This document shows positions 1-9,588 of a DNA stretch of 64,000 nucleotides, piece after piece (position 1 is the first letter of the stretch; every line of letters begins with the position of its first letter). This DNA is from Thalassoglobus sp. JC818 (GTDB lineage Bacteria > Planctomycetota > Planctomycetia > Planctomycetales > Planctomycetaceae), in contig NZ_JBFEFI010000002.1 of the NCBI RefSeq assembly GCF_040717535.1, positions 1 to 64,000 of the forward strand, written 5' to 3'. The position numbers were made by a program, and so were the translations under genes. The notes beneath the pieces were generated by a model. It did not search any database. It was given only the letters and a program-made list of their open reading frames with translations, and was not told the DNA's origin.

Positions 1-23
1 CGAAAACATGCGACCGTTCGTGA

Positions 24-96
<73 letters not shown>

Positions 97-255
97 GAAT
101 TTTCTATTTTGCGACGAATCAGAAGTTGATGATTGCAACTTTTTCGTCGTTGAAGTTTTATTTTGCCTGCATCGGTGAAGAGTTGTCTCAACCCATGATC
201 TTTGAGGCTCTTTTGATTTCGGCAACTGGACTCGATTGTGTTGACGAAATCTGGG

Positions 256-287
256 CACGAAAATACTGATTGGGGTGGATTTTCGTG
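256..287. promoter_or_regulatory. 9-bp inverted repeat upstream of aceE
   Basis: CACGAAAAT (256-264) and ATTTTCGTG (279-287) are perfect inverted repeats separated by 14 nt. They lie in the 413-bp spacer between the tRNA gene and aceE, about 220 nt before the aceE start. They could be a repressor operator or a leader hairpin; the sequence alone does not decide. Apart from this repeat and the next one, nothing gene-like was seen in 97-509. Confidence 0.3.
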
Positions 288-330
288 AAACTTCGATGTG
301 GGAGAGGGTAATCGCCCCTTTTCTTAGAGT

Positions 331-357
331 CAAGAATCGTCCGGATGCGAATTCTTG
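331..357. promoter_or_regulatory. 7-bp inverted repeat upstream of aceE
   Basis: CAAGAAT (331-337) and ATTCTTG (351-357) are perfect inverted repeats with a 13-nt spacer, about 150 nt before the aceE start codon. They form the second dyad in this spacer. The position suits an operator for the pyruvate dehydrogenase gene, but the match to any named regulator is unknown. Confidence 0.25.
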
Positions 358-509
358 TGAATCTGGAGGATGATGCGTCTCGACTTGCCTGTTAGACTCT
401 GCGCATTACGTCCAATGCAGATCTCCGCAACCCATCGGAGTAGACAAATCCATTCCGATCGCAGTCGTGATCAGAATTGTTAAGTGCGGTCAAACGAAGA
501 GAGTGATGT

Positions 510-3245
510 ATGGCAACCGATGATCTCGTGCAATCAGCGGAAGGCTTGATCGAGGGAATTGACCCTGTCGAGCTGGAAGAATGGTATCAATCGCTGGAAG
601 ATGTTCTGCATCGCTACGGTCCAGAGCGTACGGAGCATCTGCTGGTTCAGCTTCGCGAGCGAGCCTATCACCGCGGTGTGATGATGCCCTTCGAGCTGAC
701 GACTCCTTACATCAACACCATCCCTGTTGAAGAGCAGCCTCGCTATCCAGGCAACCTCGACATGGAACGACGAATCAAGTCGCTGATTCGCTGGAATGCG
801 ATGGCGATGGTCGTTCGTGCGAACAAGAAAACATCTGTTGATGATCCCACGGGTGGCGTCGGTGGTCACATCTCGACTTATGCATCTTCAGCCACGCTGT
901 ACGAAGTTGCTTACAACCATTTCTTCCATGCCCGATCCGAAGACCATACCGGCGACATGGTCTATTTTCAGGGACATGCTTCGCCAGGGATGTATGCTCG
1001 GGCGTTTATGGAAGGTCGTTTGAATGAAAGCGATCTCGAAAACTTCCGACAGGAAGTGCCGCGCGGATCAGGATTGTCATCTTATCCACACCCGTGGCTG
1101 ATGCCTGAGTTTTGGCAGTTCCCAACAGTCTCGATGGGACTGGGGCCGATCTGTTCCATTTATCACGCAAGATTCTTGAGATACATGGAACATCGTGGCT
1201 TGATGGACACATCGAAGTCCAAGGTTTGGGCTTTCCTTGGTGATGGAGAAATCGACGAGCCAGAATCACTCGGTGCGATCACATTGGCGTCGCGCGAACA
1301 TCTCGACAATCTCGTTTGGGTTGTGAACTGCAATCTACAACGCCTCGATGGTCCCGTTCGCGGAAACGGCAAGATCATTCAAGAGCTGGAAGGAGCATTC
1401 CGTGGTGCAGGTTGGAACTGCATCAAAGTTGTTTGGGGAGGCGACTGGGACAGCCTCTTCTCTCGCGACTTCAATGGGAAGCTCGTCAAACGCGTTGGCG
1501 AAATCGTCGACGGTCAGTATCAAAAGTATGTGGTCGCGGGTGGGGAATACATTCGCGAACACTTCTTTGGGGCTGATCAGGAGTTGTTCGACCTCGTCGA
1601 TCACCTCACTGACGATCAGCTCGAAAAGTTGAAACGCGGCGGTCACGACCCAGAGAAAGTCTTCGCTGCATACGAAGCTGCGGTCAGCCACAAAGGGGCT
1701 CCGACGGTCATTCTGGCGAAGACCATTAAGGGATATGGACTTGGTGAAGCGGGTGAAGGTCGCATGATCGCCCACAACTCCAAGAAGATGAACAATGAAG
1801 AATTGCACTCATTCCGAGAGCGGTTCAACATTCCGATCGCGACTGACGATGTCGATCAGATGCCATTCTATCGTCCGGCTGATGACAGCCCCGAGATGAC
1901 GTATCTGAAGGCGAGACGCGAACAGCTTGGTGGACACGTCCCAGCCCGAAAGCCAACCGAAGAACGACTCGAAGTTCCCAGCCTGGATGACAAGTCATTC
2001 AAGCGTCAACTGGCTGGCACTGGTGGCAAAGGAGGCGTTTCGACGACTCAGGCATACGGTGCGATCCTCCAAGGTCTGATGCGACACAAAAGCATCGGTG
2101 AACGCATCGTCCCGATCATTCCAGATGAAGCCCGAACCTTCGGGATGGAATCGTTCTTCAGCACATTCGGAATCTATTCCAGCAAAGGACAACTCTACGA
2201 ACCTGTCGACCGCATCGGCGGTAACCTGATGTACTACAAAGAAGCCAAAGATGGTCAGGTTCTCGAAGAGGGTATTAACGAAGCTGGGGCGATGAGTTCG
2301 TTCATCGCAGCCGGGACTGCATATAGCAATCTTGGAATGAACATGATCCCGTTTTACATCTATTACTCGATGTTCGGGTTCCAGCGAGTGGGCGATCTCA
2401 TCTGGTGTGCAGCGGACAGTCGCACCAAAGGATTCCTCGTCGGAGGAACCTCGGGACGAACAACGCTGAACGGCGAAGGACTCCAGCACGAAGATGGACA
2501 TTCGCACGTCATGGCAGCAACGGTTCCGAACCTGCTGGCCTACGACCCTGCGTATGCTTATGAGCTGTGTGTCATCATTCAAGATGGTCTTCGTCGAATG
2601 TACGCTGAGGGAGAAGAGATCTTCTATTACCTCTCCGTTTACAATGAAGGTTACGAGATGCCCGCAATGCCGGAAGTCGAAGGCATTGAGCAGGGAATCC
2701 TGAACGGGATGTACCATCTCAGCTCAACAGAGAGCGGAGCAAAGCAGTCAAAACGGCCGCAACTGTTCGGATCGGGAACGATCCTCAAAGAAGTTCTCGC
2801 AGCTCAAACGCTTCTTAAAGAGAAGTACGACATCGGAACGGATGTCTGGAGCGTCACCAGCTACAGCGAACTGTGTCGCGACGCGATGTCTGTCAATCGA
2901 TGGAACACACTTCATCCGAACGAAACGCCGAAGACCTCGATTCTGACCGACACTCTCGCAGGCCAGAACGGACCATTCATTTCATCCAGTGACAACATTC
3001 GAATGGTCGCCGACCAGATTCGCGAGTGGATTCCCGGACGATACGTCGTTCTCGGAACGGATGGCTTTGGACGCAGCGATACTCGTCAGGTCCTCCGTCG
3101 CCACTTCGAAATCGATGCAGAATGTGTGACATTCGCCACACTCTCAGCACTCGCTGACGATGGCGAATTCGACAAGGGAGCGCTCGCTGGCGTTCTCGGA
3201 GATCTGGGAATCGACCCGGACAAAATTGATCCGCGGACTGCGTGA
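510..3245 (+). CDS. aceE: Pyruvate dehydrogenase E1 component, homodimeric type
   Basis: The 911-residue product has the length and sequence of the single-chain (homodimeric) E1 of the pyruvate dehydrogenase complex. This enzyme decarboxylates pyruvate with thiamine diphosphate and acetylates the lipoyl group of E2. The ThDP/Mg motif is clear around residues 244-275: GDGEIDEPES followed by NCNLQRLDGP. The middle part carries GLGEAGEGRMIAHNSKKMN, and GGTSGRTTLNGEGLQHEDGH lies in the transketolase-like pyrimidine-binding part. The start at 510 follows a purine-rich GAAGAGAG tract. No aceF or lpd lies next to it, so the E2 and E3 genes are elsewhere. Two hairpin terminators follow the stop codon, so the gene is probably transcribed alone. 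Confidence is high because the match to the E. coli-type protein runs through the whole chain. Confidence 0.96.
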   Translation: MATDDLVQSAEGLIEGIDPVELEEWYQSLEDVLHRYGPERTEHLLVQLRERAYHRGVMMPFELTTPYINTIPVEEQPRYPGNLDMERRIKSLIRWNAMAMVVRANKKTSVDDPTGGVGGHISTYASSATLYEVAYNHFFHARSEDHTGDMVYFQGHASPGMYARAFMEGRLNESDLENFRQEVPRGSGLSSYPHPWLMPEFWQFPTVSMGLGPICSIYHARFLRYMEHRGLMDTSKSKVWAFLGDGEIDEPESLGAITLASREHLDNLVWVVNCNLQRLDGPVRGNGKIIQELEGAFRGAGWNCIKVVWGGDWDSLFSRDFNGKLVKRVGEIVDGQYQKYVVAGGEYIREHFFGADQELFDLVDHLTDDQLEKLKRGGHDPEKVFAAYEAAVSHKGAPTVILAKTIKGYGLGEAGEGRMIAHNSKKMNNEELHSFRERFNIPIATDDVDQMPFYRPADDSPEMTYLKARREQLGGHVPARKPTEERLEVPSLDDKSFKRQLAGTGGKGGVSTTQAYGAILQGLMRHKSIGERIVPIIPDEARTFGMESFFSTFGIYSSKGQLYEPVDRIGGNLMYYKEAKDGQVLEEGINEAGAMSSFIAAGTAYSNLGMNMIPFYIYYSMFGFQRVGDLIWCAADSRTKGFLVGGTSGRTTLNGEGLQHEDGHSHVMAATVPNLLAYDPAYAYELCVIIQDGLRRMYAEGEEIFYYLSVYNEGYEMPAMPEVEGIEQGILNGMYHLSSTESGAKQSKRPQLFGSGTILKEVLAAQTLLKEKYDIGTDVWSVTSYSELCRDAMSVNRWNTLHPNETPKTSILTDTLAGQNGPFISSSDNIRMVADQIREWIPGRYVVLGTDGFGRSDTRQVLRRHFEIDAECVTFATLSALADDGEFDKGALAGVLGDLGIDPDKIDPRTA

Positions 3246-3256
3246 TTTGATCAGCG

Positions 3257-3286
3257 GCGAACTCGTATAAACGAGTCGCACTTTTA
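3257..3286 (+). terminator. Hairpin just after aceE
   Basis: GCG-ACTCGT / ACGAGT-CGC with a bulged A and an ATAA loop is followed by ACTTTTA. It starts 12 nt after the aceE stop codon and is a plausible weak intrinsic terminator. A stronger one follows at 3354. Confidence 0.5.
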
Positions 3287-3353
3287 TCTATCACGCTTGA
3301 AGACCAAAAACACCGGCGAAATCAGTCGTCGGTGACAGCCTACATAGACTTTC

Positions 3354-3393
3354 AAAAAGCCTTGCATCGTTCATCGCATGTAAGGCTTTTTTT
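3354..3393 (+). terminator. Rho-independent terminator between aceE and ychF
   Basis: AAAAAGCCTTgCAT and ATGtAAGGCTTTTT form a long stem with a 10-nt loop, followed by a run of seven T. The A-tract on the other side makes it possibly bidirectional. It separates aceE from ychF. Confidence 0.85.
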
Positions 3394-3454
3394 CCTGAAA
3401 CCATTTGAGTGACAGCATCGAAGAAGCTGTCACTGAATTGAACGAGTAGAGATC

Positions 3455-4546
3455 ATGGAAGCCGGAATTGTTGGATTGCCAAACGTTGGCAAGAGCACAC
3501 TGTTTAATGCGTTAACGTGCTCTCAGTCGGCGCAGAGCGCGAACTACCCTTTCTGCACCATCGAACCGAACGAGGGAATCGTCAACGTTCCTGACAGCCG
3601 GTTGGAAACGATCGCTGGCTACTTCCAACCTCAAAAGATCATTCCCGCCGCACTGAAACTCGTCGACATTGCCGGCATCGTCAAAGGGGCAAGCGTTGGT
3701 GAAGGACTGGGGAACAAATTCCTCAGCCACATCCGTGAAGTCGATGCGATCATTCAGGTTGTCCGATGCTTTGAAGATGAAGACGTTACACACGTCTCAG
3801 GCAAAGTCGATCCGGTCTCCGACATTGATATCATCGAGACCGAGTTAATGCTGGCGGACATGCAGACTCTGGATAACTCGCTCGCCAAAGCCCAACGAAC
3901 AGCCCGGAGCGGAGATGCCGATGCCAAGAAACGCGTCGCTGTCATTGAGAAATGCCAGGCTCACCTCAATGATGAGCAACCACTTCGCAAAATGGAGCTG
4001 AACAAAGAAGAGTCGAAGATCGTCAACGGGTTCGGGCTATTGACAGCCAAGCCAGTGTTGTACGTTGCGAATGTTGACGAAGATGATTTGCTCGGTGAAG
4101 GTCCGCTCGTCATGAGCTTGCGAGAGTTCGCCGAGAAAACCGGTGCTCAGGTTGTTCCTGTGTGTGCCAAGATCGAGTCTGAAATTGCAGAACTCGACGA
4201 AAACGACCGGAAGGAAATGTTGGAATCGGTCGGGCTGGCGGAACCTTCACTCGCGCTGCTAGCGCGAGCTGCCTATCAAACGCTTGGGCTTCAAAGCTAC
4301 TTCACAGCTGGCGAAAAGGAAGTTCGCGCCTGGACCATTCCAGTCGGCGCAACCGCTCCTCAAGCAGCTGGCGTTATTCACACCGACTTCGAGAAGGGTT
4401 TCATCCGCGTAGAAGTCTACGGGCTGAACGATCTCGTCGAGTATCAGAAAGAGTCGGCAATTAAACAGGCGGGCAAGATGAGAATCGAAGGCAAAGAATA
4501 CATCATGCGTGATGGTGATATCTGCCACTTCCTGTTCAACAAGTAG
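3455..4546 (+). CDS. ychF: Redox-regulated ATPase/GTPase YchF (OLA1 family)
   Basis: The 363-residue product is a full-length YchF/OLA1 protein, an Obg-family P-loop NTPase that binds ribosomes and prefers ATP in characterised members. The P-loop [15 protein letters not shown] lies at the N-terminus, the switch region reads [20 protein letters not shown] (around residues 70-90), and a TGS domain forms the C-terminal quarter, ending in [18 protein letters not shown]. The family NKxE motif is altered as usual; NVDEDD stands in its place. The start ATG is the first in frame and directly precedes the conserved N-terminus [10 protein letters not shown]. It is flanked by terminators, so it is likely monocistronic. 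Confidence 0.97.
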   Translation: MEAGIVGLPNVGKSTLFNALTCSQSAQSANYPFCTIEPNEGIVNVPDSRLETIAGYFQPQKIIPAALKLVDIAGIVKGASVGEGLGNKFLSHIREVDAIIQVVRCFEDEDVTHVSGKVDPVSDIDIIETELMLADMQTLDNSLAKAQRTARSGDADAKKRVAVIEKCQAHLNDEQPLRKMELNKEESKIVNGFGLLTAKPVLYVANVDEDDLLGEGPLVMSLREFAEKTGAQVVPVCAKIESEIAELDENDRKEMLESVGLAEPSLALLARAAYQTLGLQSYFTAGEKEVRAWTIPVGATAPQAAGVIHTDFEKGFIRVEVYGLNDLVEYQKESAIKQAGKMRIEGKEYIMRDGDICHFLFNK

Positions 4547-4587
4547 AGCCTATCTCGCGAAATAAGACTCGATCTACAAAGCACGAA

Positions 4588-4627
4588 ACCTCGACAATCG
4601 CTTTATGCGATTGTCGAGGTCTTTTTG
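4588..4627 (+). terminator. Rho-independent terminator after ychF
   Basis: A 14-bp perfect stem (ACCTCGACAATCGC and its complement) with loop TTTAT is followed by CTTTTT. It ends the ychF transcript and lies between convergent ychF and the outer-membrane protein gene. Confidence 0.9.
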
Positions 4628-4678
4628 TGAATAAGTAGATCTCTCGAAATCCATTATGAGACCATAAATGGATTAACC

Positions 4679-5941
4679 TCAGAGGCAATTACTATTTCGT
4701 CCGGGTCCGTCGAAATTCCAGGTCAATCCGAACGTCAGCCAGTAGGAACTCAGATCGACGGTCGTGCTTCCGAGATCTTGGGAGGCACCGAACATTTTCC
4801 CGATCGAACAATCAACATCGAATCCCGGAACAATGTCTTTGATTCCAACACCTCCCGACAAACGATGTTCGTTGATCACCGCCAGCTGAGCCTGTACGTA
4901 TTCTACTCCCGCTAAAAGTCCAGGAGGAGTGACTCCTCCGATCGATCCAACTGTGGGTGGAGACTGAACGGGGTTTTGGGCGTAGGCATAGCCCAGTCGG
5001 TATCTCATCCGGCCATGTGTGAGCTGTGTTCCCAATTGCACAACCCACTGATCGTCATAAATCGGAGCGAAGAGATCCGCATCGTCCCAGTTCTTCCAAA
5101 TGAAATCGACTGCCACCAACAGGTTTCCATTCATCAGGCTTGAATTCGCAACACCAAATCCGACATTGCGTGGAAGATCGAGCGCGACATCCTGGGGGCC
5201 ACCGAAGTTGCCATTGCCAAGGTTCAACAAGACGGCATTGTCAAAATTGAAGTCCTGTTTGGTCTGATAAGTCACACCGACAGTTGTGTTGTAGCCAAGA
5301 TTATAATTCGCACCGAATGTTCCCCGGACTCCATAGTCCAAGCTATTTCTGGAAACACCTGTGAATGGGGAATCGAGCATTCCCGTGGTAAATCGAAATG
5401 AACCACCCAGGGAAAGGTTGTCCGTCACTTCGGTTCCGCCACTTAAGACTATCGAGAGGAACATTAACGAAGCTGCCGCACCTCCTGACTCTGGAGTATC
5501 TGTGAAATCCACTCCTGCTCCAGCGTCTCCGACGAACGCAATCCCCGCGGTCATGGGTCTCCCCATAAGCTCCAACTGCTGTGTCAGCCCGATATTGGGA
5601 AGGACGGCCGCCGGGAAATCTGACTTTGCCGAGAAAGGAGTCACGATCGGATCGAGAGGAGGATTCGGAAACGCAGTCTCCTGCCGCAAACGGTAGTTAG
5701 CGTCCATCAACGCTCCACCGAAAGTGAAGGTTGTTCCATGATATTGAGTCAGTGTGGCTGGGTTCCCGTTCGTCGCAGAGACAGAGTCCTGCGGACGGGA
5801 AAGACTCGCTCCGCCCATGCCCGAGGAAGCGGGCATAACGGTGTTGTGGAGTTCAATTCCATATGACTGGGCAAACCCTGTTCTGGCGACCAGCAGCAGG
5901 GTTCCGATGCAGAAAGACCGTACTAAGTTTTGGATTCTCAT
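4679..5941 (-). CDS. Outer membrane protein, OmpP1/FadL/TodX family
   Basis: The product (about 420 residues) is predicted to be a FadL-type outer-membrane beta barrel that imports hydrophobic compounds. A signal peptide is visible from the ATG at 5941 (MRIQNLVRSF through ...ARTGFA|Q), so I prefer that start to an upstream in-frame GTG/ATG; GAG lies about 9 nt before it. The mature N-terminus has the FadL-like plug pattern, with MPASSGMGGASLSRPQDSVS and NPATLTQYHGTTFTFGG. The rest alternates short polar loops with amphipathic strands (GGSFRFTTGM, VGVTYQTKQDF, YRLGYAYAQNP) and ends LTFGLTWNF, a typical barrel end with a terminal aromatic strand. The real substrate is unknown. It is convergent with ychF and divergent from the TolC-like gene. 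Confidence 0.8.
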   Translation of the reverse strand: MRIQNLVRSFCIGTLLLVARTGFAQSYGIELHNTVMPASSGMGGASLSRPQDSVSATNGNPATLTQYHGTTFTFGGALMDANYRLRQETAFPNPPLDPIVTPFSAKSDFPAAVLPNIGLTQQLELMGRPMTAGIAFVGDAGAGVDFTDTPESGGAAASLMFLSIVLSGGTEVTDNLSLGGSFRFTTGMLDSPFTGVSRNSLDYGVRGTFGANYNLGYNTTVGVTYQTKQDFNFDNAVLLNLGNGNFGGPQDVALDLPRNVGFGVANSSLMNGNLLVAVDFIWKNWDDADLFAPIYDDQWVVQLGTQLTHGRMRYRLGYAYAQNPVQSPPTVGSIGGVTPPGLLAGVEYVQAQLAVINEHRLSGGVGIKDIVPGFDVDCSIGKMFGASQDLGSTTVDLSSYWLTFGLTWNFDGPGRNSNCL

Positions 5942-6402
5942 GTCGCATCTCAATGGAATGATTGGCTGAGAACGTGCGGAGGAAACAAAAGCCCGACGCC
6001 ACATCACCCCCACCATCGACGCAATTCAATCAATCAGCACATCAAGATCTCCCGCCACAAGCAACACTCTCGGCAAAACCGGCACGCTCGCCAGTAAAAT
6101 CAAACCAACCCGCAGAGCTTGCCACCCCAGCTTCGGCATCAATTGCCGGTCTCACATGAACTGAACATCTTCCGAACTGAGAACTCTAGGAAATCAGCTA
6201 GCGAACGTCGCGGAGCAAACTCTATCGAATCCTGAAACCACCCTCGAAAAGTGCCCACCCCTACAACTTGCCTAATCGTCACCACAGGGCGCCACAATCT
6301 GCAAGCACGGAGAGATCATCCAGTTACGCATATTCGTCATAACAGGATGGTCGATACGACCAGCAAGATCGAAAACTGTTTGTAGTCTGAAAAGGTGACT
6401 CG
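5942..6402. other. Divergent intergenic region, no gene seen
   Basis: This 461-bp spacer separates two divergent outer-membrane protein genes. Open frames in it are short, lack a plausible start and show no protein-like composition. The only structure I could pick out is a perfect dyad at 6348-6362, listed separately. It presumably holds the promoters of both genes. Confidence 0.5.
6348..6362. promoter_or_regulatory. Perfect dyad TGGTCG-ATA-CGACCA before the TolC-like gene
   Basis: A 6-bp perfect inverted repeat with a 3-nt centre lies 40 nt upstream of the ATG at 6403. The position fits an operator overlapping the promoter or a short leader hairpin. No regulator gene lies nearby. Confidence 0.3.
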
Positions 6403-8322
6403 ATGCGTCGCTCACTGAAGAAACTGTGGATGCTCGGCGGGACAGCAATTCTCGCAGGATGCACTGCGACCGGCTATCCAGGCGCTCACAAAACAGCAGC
6501 CTACCCGACTGTCGCTCAGAATACCGCTTCTCAAAATCCTCGATCACAAAACCTCTCACAAGCTGTTGGAAGGGCCGTTTCTGACCAGCAGCGGATACAA
6601 AGCCCTCCACCGAAGACGCCGTCGACACAGCCAATTCCAAGTGCCCCTGCGATCGCGAAGAAGCAATCGCAACCATCAGTCGACACAAGTCGCCCCCAGG
6701 TTCGTGAACAACAAGCTCAGCCACCGACCGGTGTTCAAGCCGTTTCACATCAATCGGTAGAGAGCAACTCTCATTTCGAAGAGACAGCCCACTCTCTTTC
6801 CAATTCGGCTGGCCAACCAAAATTGGGAGCCGACGCAGGTCGTCACTCGTCGTCCCGACGAAAGAACTCGTACGCTTCCAGAGATATCAATCCAGACACT
6901 CCGCAAATTCTCCAGACTGGAGCAGGACCCGAACAACTTGTTCCACTGCCAGCAGCTGCGGACCAAACTGAACCGAATGCTGAAACTCAATACACCAATG
7001 CTTGGCCAATGCATCTGGGTACAGCACTCGCCATGGTTGGTGGACAGAACCCGGAGATTGGTTTGGCTCGCTGGCGAGTCCAGGAAGCTTATGCGAATCT
7101 GGAACAAGCAGAGGTTCTCTGGCTTCCATCGATCCAGGCAGGATTCAGCTATCATCGACATGATGGAAACTATCAAGCCAGCGACGGCGACATCGTCGAT
7201 GTGAATCGCTCATCGCTGCAATATGGATTCGGAGCTGGAGCAACAGGTGCTGGAACAACTCCTATTCCCGGTCTCGTCGCCCGTTTCCACATGGCGGATG
7301 CCATTTTCCAGCCACAGATTGCCCAGAAGACCGCATGGGCTCAAGGACATGCGGCGAATGCTGTTCAAAACCAGCAGCTCCTCGAAGTCGCATTAGCTTA
7401 TCTCAATTTACTTGAAGCTGAACAAGACCTCGCGGTTTTAAACCAAAGTAAAGCACGTACTCAGGAATTGGCAAAGCTCACTGCTGACTTTGCAGCGACG
7501 GGACAAGGCTTGCAAGCCGACGCCGACCGCATGGCGACGGAATTAACTCTGGTTGAAAGCCGAATTTCTGAAGTTCGCGAACTTTCCGACGTCGCTGCCA
7601 GCCGTCTCGCTCAGGAGTTGAGCATCGACGCTTCACGGCGAATCATCCCGGTGGAGCCTTCGGTGATACCAATCACTCTTGTCCCAGTCGACCATAGTAA
7701 GGGATCACTAATTAGTTCCGGCCTCGCTCACCGTCCGGAATTAAAAGAGGCTCAGGCACTCGTTGCTGCTGCGTGTGATCAATATCAACGTCAACGTTAT
7801 AGCCCATTTGTTCCCAGCGTGCTGCTGGGCTTGAGCGACAGTGGATTCGGTGGCGGACTCGGTACGGATATCGACAATGTCAACAATCGTGTCGATTTCG
7901 ACGCAATCGTCACATGGGAAATTCGCAACCTCGGCTTCGGCGAGAGTGCACAGCGCCGTGCTGCCTGTGCGCAGATTGAACAAGCGAGATACGAGAAAAT
8001 TCGACTGCTCGATCAAGTAGCTCAGCAAGTTGTGGAAGCGTACTCGCAGGTCACTCACCGCAGTGAACGAATTGAGATTACCCGCAAGGCAATTCCAACG
8101 GCTATGGATGCCTTCGAACGCGACCTCGGAAGAATTCGAGACGGCCAGGGCTTACCGATTGAAGTCCTGCAGTCGATTCGAGCACTCGAAAACGCGGAAC
8201 GGTCTTATCTCAATTCTGTTATCGAATACAACTCCGCGCAATTCCAGCTGCAATGGGCTCTCGGTTGGCCGGTCACACCTCCACCCACCACCCCCTCGCT
8301 TGAGCCTGTCTCTTCAGAATAG
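6403..8322 (+). CDS. TolC family outer membrane efflux lipoprotein
   Basis: The 639-residue product has a lipoprotein signal ending in the lipobox ILAGC at residues 16-20. The lipidated cysteine is followed by about 180 residues rich in Gln, Ser, Pro and Thr (SQNPRSQNLSQAVG, PPPKTPSTQPIPSAPA) with no predicted fold. The outer-membrane efflux protein repeats then start near residue 200 (NAWPMHLGTALAMVGGQNPEIGLARWRV) and again near residue 440 (ALVAAACDQYQRQRYSPFVP), with long helices such as DQVAQQVVEAYSQVTHRSERI. TolC proteins are trimeric outer-membrane ducts for tripartite export pumps. No membrane-fusion or RND/ABC partner is adjacent, so the exported substrate cannot be inferred. The long disordered N-terminal segment is unusual for the family. 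Confidence 0.88.
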   Translation: MRRSLKKLWMLGGTAILAGCTATGYPGAHKTAAYPTVAQNTASQNPRSQNLSQAVGRAVSDQQRIQSPPPKTPSTQPIPSAPAIAKKQSQPSVDTSRPQVREQQAQPPTGVQAVSHQSVESNSHFEETAHSLSNSAGQPKLGADAGRHSSSRRKNSYASRDINPDTPQILQTGAGPEQLVPLPAAADQTEPNAETQYTNAWPMHLGTALAMVGGQNPEIGLARWRVQEAYANLEQAEVLWLPSIQAGFSYHRHDGNYQASDGDIVDVNRSSLQYGFGAGATGAGTTPIPGLVARFHMADAIFQPQIAQKTAWAQGHAANAVQNQQLLEVALAYLNLLEAEQDLAVLNQSKARTQELAKLTADFAATGQGLQADADRMATELTLVESRISEVRELSDVAASRLAQELSIDASRRIIPVEPSVIPITLVPVDHSKGSLISSGLAHRPELKEAQALVAAACDQYQRQRYSPFVPSVLLGLSDSGFGGGLGTDIDNVNNRVDFDAIVTWEIRNLGFGESAQRRAACAQIEQARYEKIRLLDQVAQQVVEAYSQVTHRSERIEITRKAIPTAMDAFERDLGRIRDGQGLPIEVLQSIRALENAERSYLNSVIEYNSAQFQLQWALGWPVTPPPTTPSLEPVSSE

Positions 8323-8398
8323 ATGTGACTGGAAATCAATTGGTTTCACACTGGCCGATGTCTTGTGATTCTTCAGCTTGAGTGAAACAATCATCCAC

Positions 8399-9535
8399 AT
8401 GATTGGCTCCCCCGAATATGCATCTCATCGCAGCGGACTGACCCTCATTGAAGTACTGGTCGTCCTGTCTGTTCTCTCTGTCCTCGTCGCCCTCATCCTG
8501 CCCGCAGCTCTGCGAGTTCGTGAGATGTCGCGTCTTAATCAATGTTCGAACAACCTGCGAAATCTTTCGATTGCGATGATGCAGTTCGAGCAGGATCATC
8601 ACCGTCTGCCAGGTGCCGGATACTTTCTCGATCCCAGCAGCAACCGCGGTGGTGACACATCGCAGCCCGTTCAACTCCATCACAACTGGGCCGTCTTACT
8701 GCTGCCGTACGTCGACCAGAGTACGCTGTTCCAACAATGGAATCTCGACGAACCGATTGATTCAGCCCAGAATGGCCCACTCTTGGATCAGACGATCGCC
8801 GTTCTGCGTTGTCCGTCCGACTCGACTCTTTCCGGGCAAGGTGACTTAAGCTATGCCCTCAACGGGGGATGGGGATTTACAACTCGCACCACCGACGGAG
8901 TTGGAGATTGCCCCGTGGCGACCTCGCATCGATCGGAAAACGGAGACTGGGAACTGGTCAAACTCGACCTGAATGGAGATGGGCACGCATGTTCTGGTAA
9001 CGCATCGCTGGACGACCGAGATCGAAAACACTTCAAACAACTCGGGCTTTTCTTTGTTGAGAACTGGTGGGTCGGCAAGAATCTTCGCAAGCCGGATTAT
9101 ACAGAACGCTTTTATGGTCTTGCTGATATTCACGATGGCACATCGCAGACGTTCTTAATAACAGACAACCTCTGCAATGGGTTTCGCGATGACGATCCAC
9201 TCGGCCGCTTCGCGAATCCTCATCCATTGAGAACAATGTTCTTCGTGGGAAATGCTTGCCTCGACGGGAAATGCATACGAGAAGGGGTCGATTACTCGCG
9301 ATCAAATTCGGGCGCAAGCAAGATTAATAGTGGACGCTCTCAACCCGAACAGGACCACGCGATCCCCAACTCTGACCATCCGGGTGGCGTGAACATGACC
9401 TACGCTGACGGTCATGTGCGATTTCTGACTGAACAGATTGATGGCCGAGTTTATGCGGCGTTGGCAAGTCCGCAGGGTTCGTTTCTAAACGGAACCCCAC
9501 TGGCTCAGGGGATCATCTCATCGGATGATTTTTAG
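8399..9535 (+). CDS. DUF1559 family protein with prepilin-type N-terminal methylation signal
   Basis: The product (about 378 residues from the ATG at 8399; a TTG seven codons upstream is also possible) begins with a short leader and SG|LTLIEVLVVLSVLSVLVALI. This is a type IV prepilin/pseudopilin cleavage site with Glu at position 5 and a 20-residue hydrophobic helix. The DUF1559 domain follows (NQCSNNLRNLSIAMMQFEQD, then LLPYVDQSTLFQQWNLDEPI) and ends with the family H-X9-DG element, here HPGGVNMTYADGHVRFL. DUF1559 proteins are hugely expanded in planctomycetes. They are assumed to be processed by a prepilin peptidase and to sit at the cell surface; their function is not settled. The gene lies 76 nt after the TolC-like gene, possibly co-transcribed. 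Confidence 0.9.
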   Translation: MIGSPEYASHRSGLTLIEVLVVLSVLSVLVALILPAALRVREMSRLNQCSNNLRNLSIAMMQFEQDHHRLPGAGYFLDPSSNRGGDTSQPVQLHHNWAVLLLPYVDQSTLFQQWNLDEPIDSAQNGPLLDQTIAVLRCPSDSTLSGQGDLSYALNGGWGFTTRTTDGVGDCPVATSHRSENGDWELVKLDLNGDGHACSGNASLDDRDRKHFKQLGLFFVENWWVGKNLRKPDYTERFYGLADIHDGTSQTFLITDNLCNGFRDDDPLGRFANPHPLRTMFFVGNACLDGKCIREGVDYSRSNSGASKINSGRSQPEQDHAIPNSDHPGGVNMTYADGHVRFLTEQIDGRVYAALASPQGSFLNGTPLAQGIISSDDF

Positions 9536-9588
9536 ATCGAGATTCGGAGAGCGGAAATCAAGAGACATTCTGGTAGAAGAAGAGAAGA

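Noticed and set aside
1995-2717. 240-residue minus-strand frame inside aceE
   Set aside because: It is antisense to conserved aceE sequence, without a ribosome-binding site or recognisable motifs.
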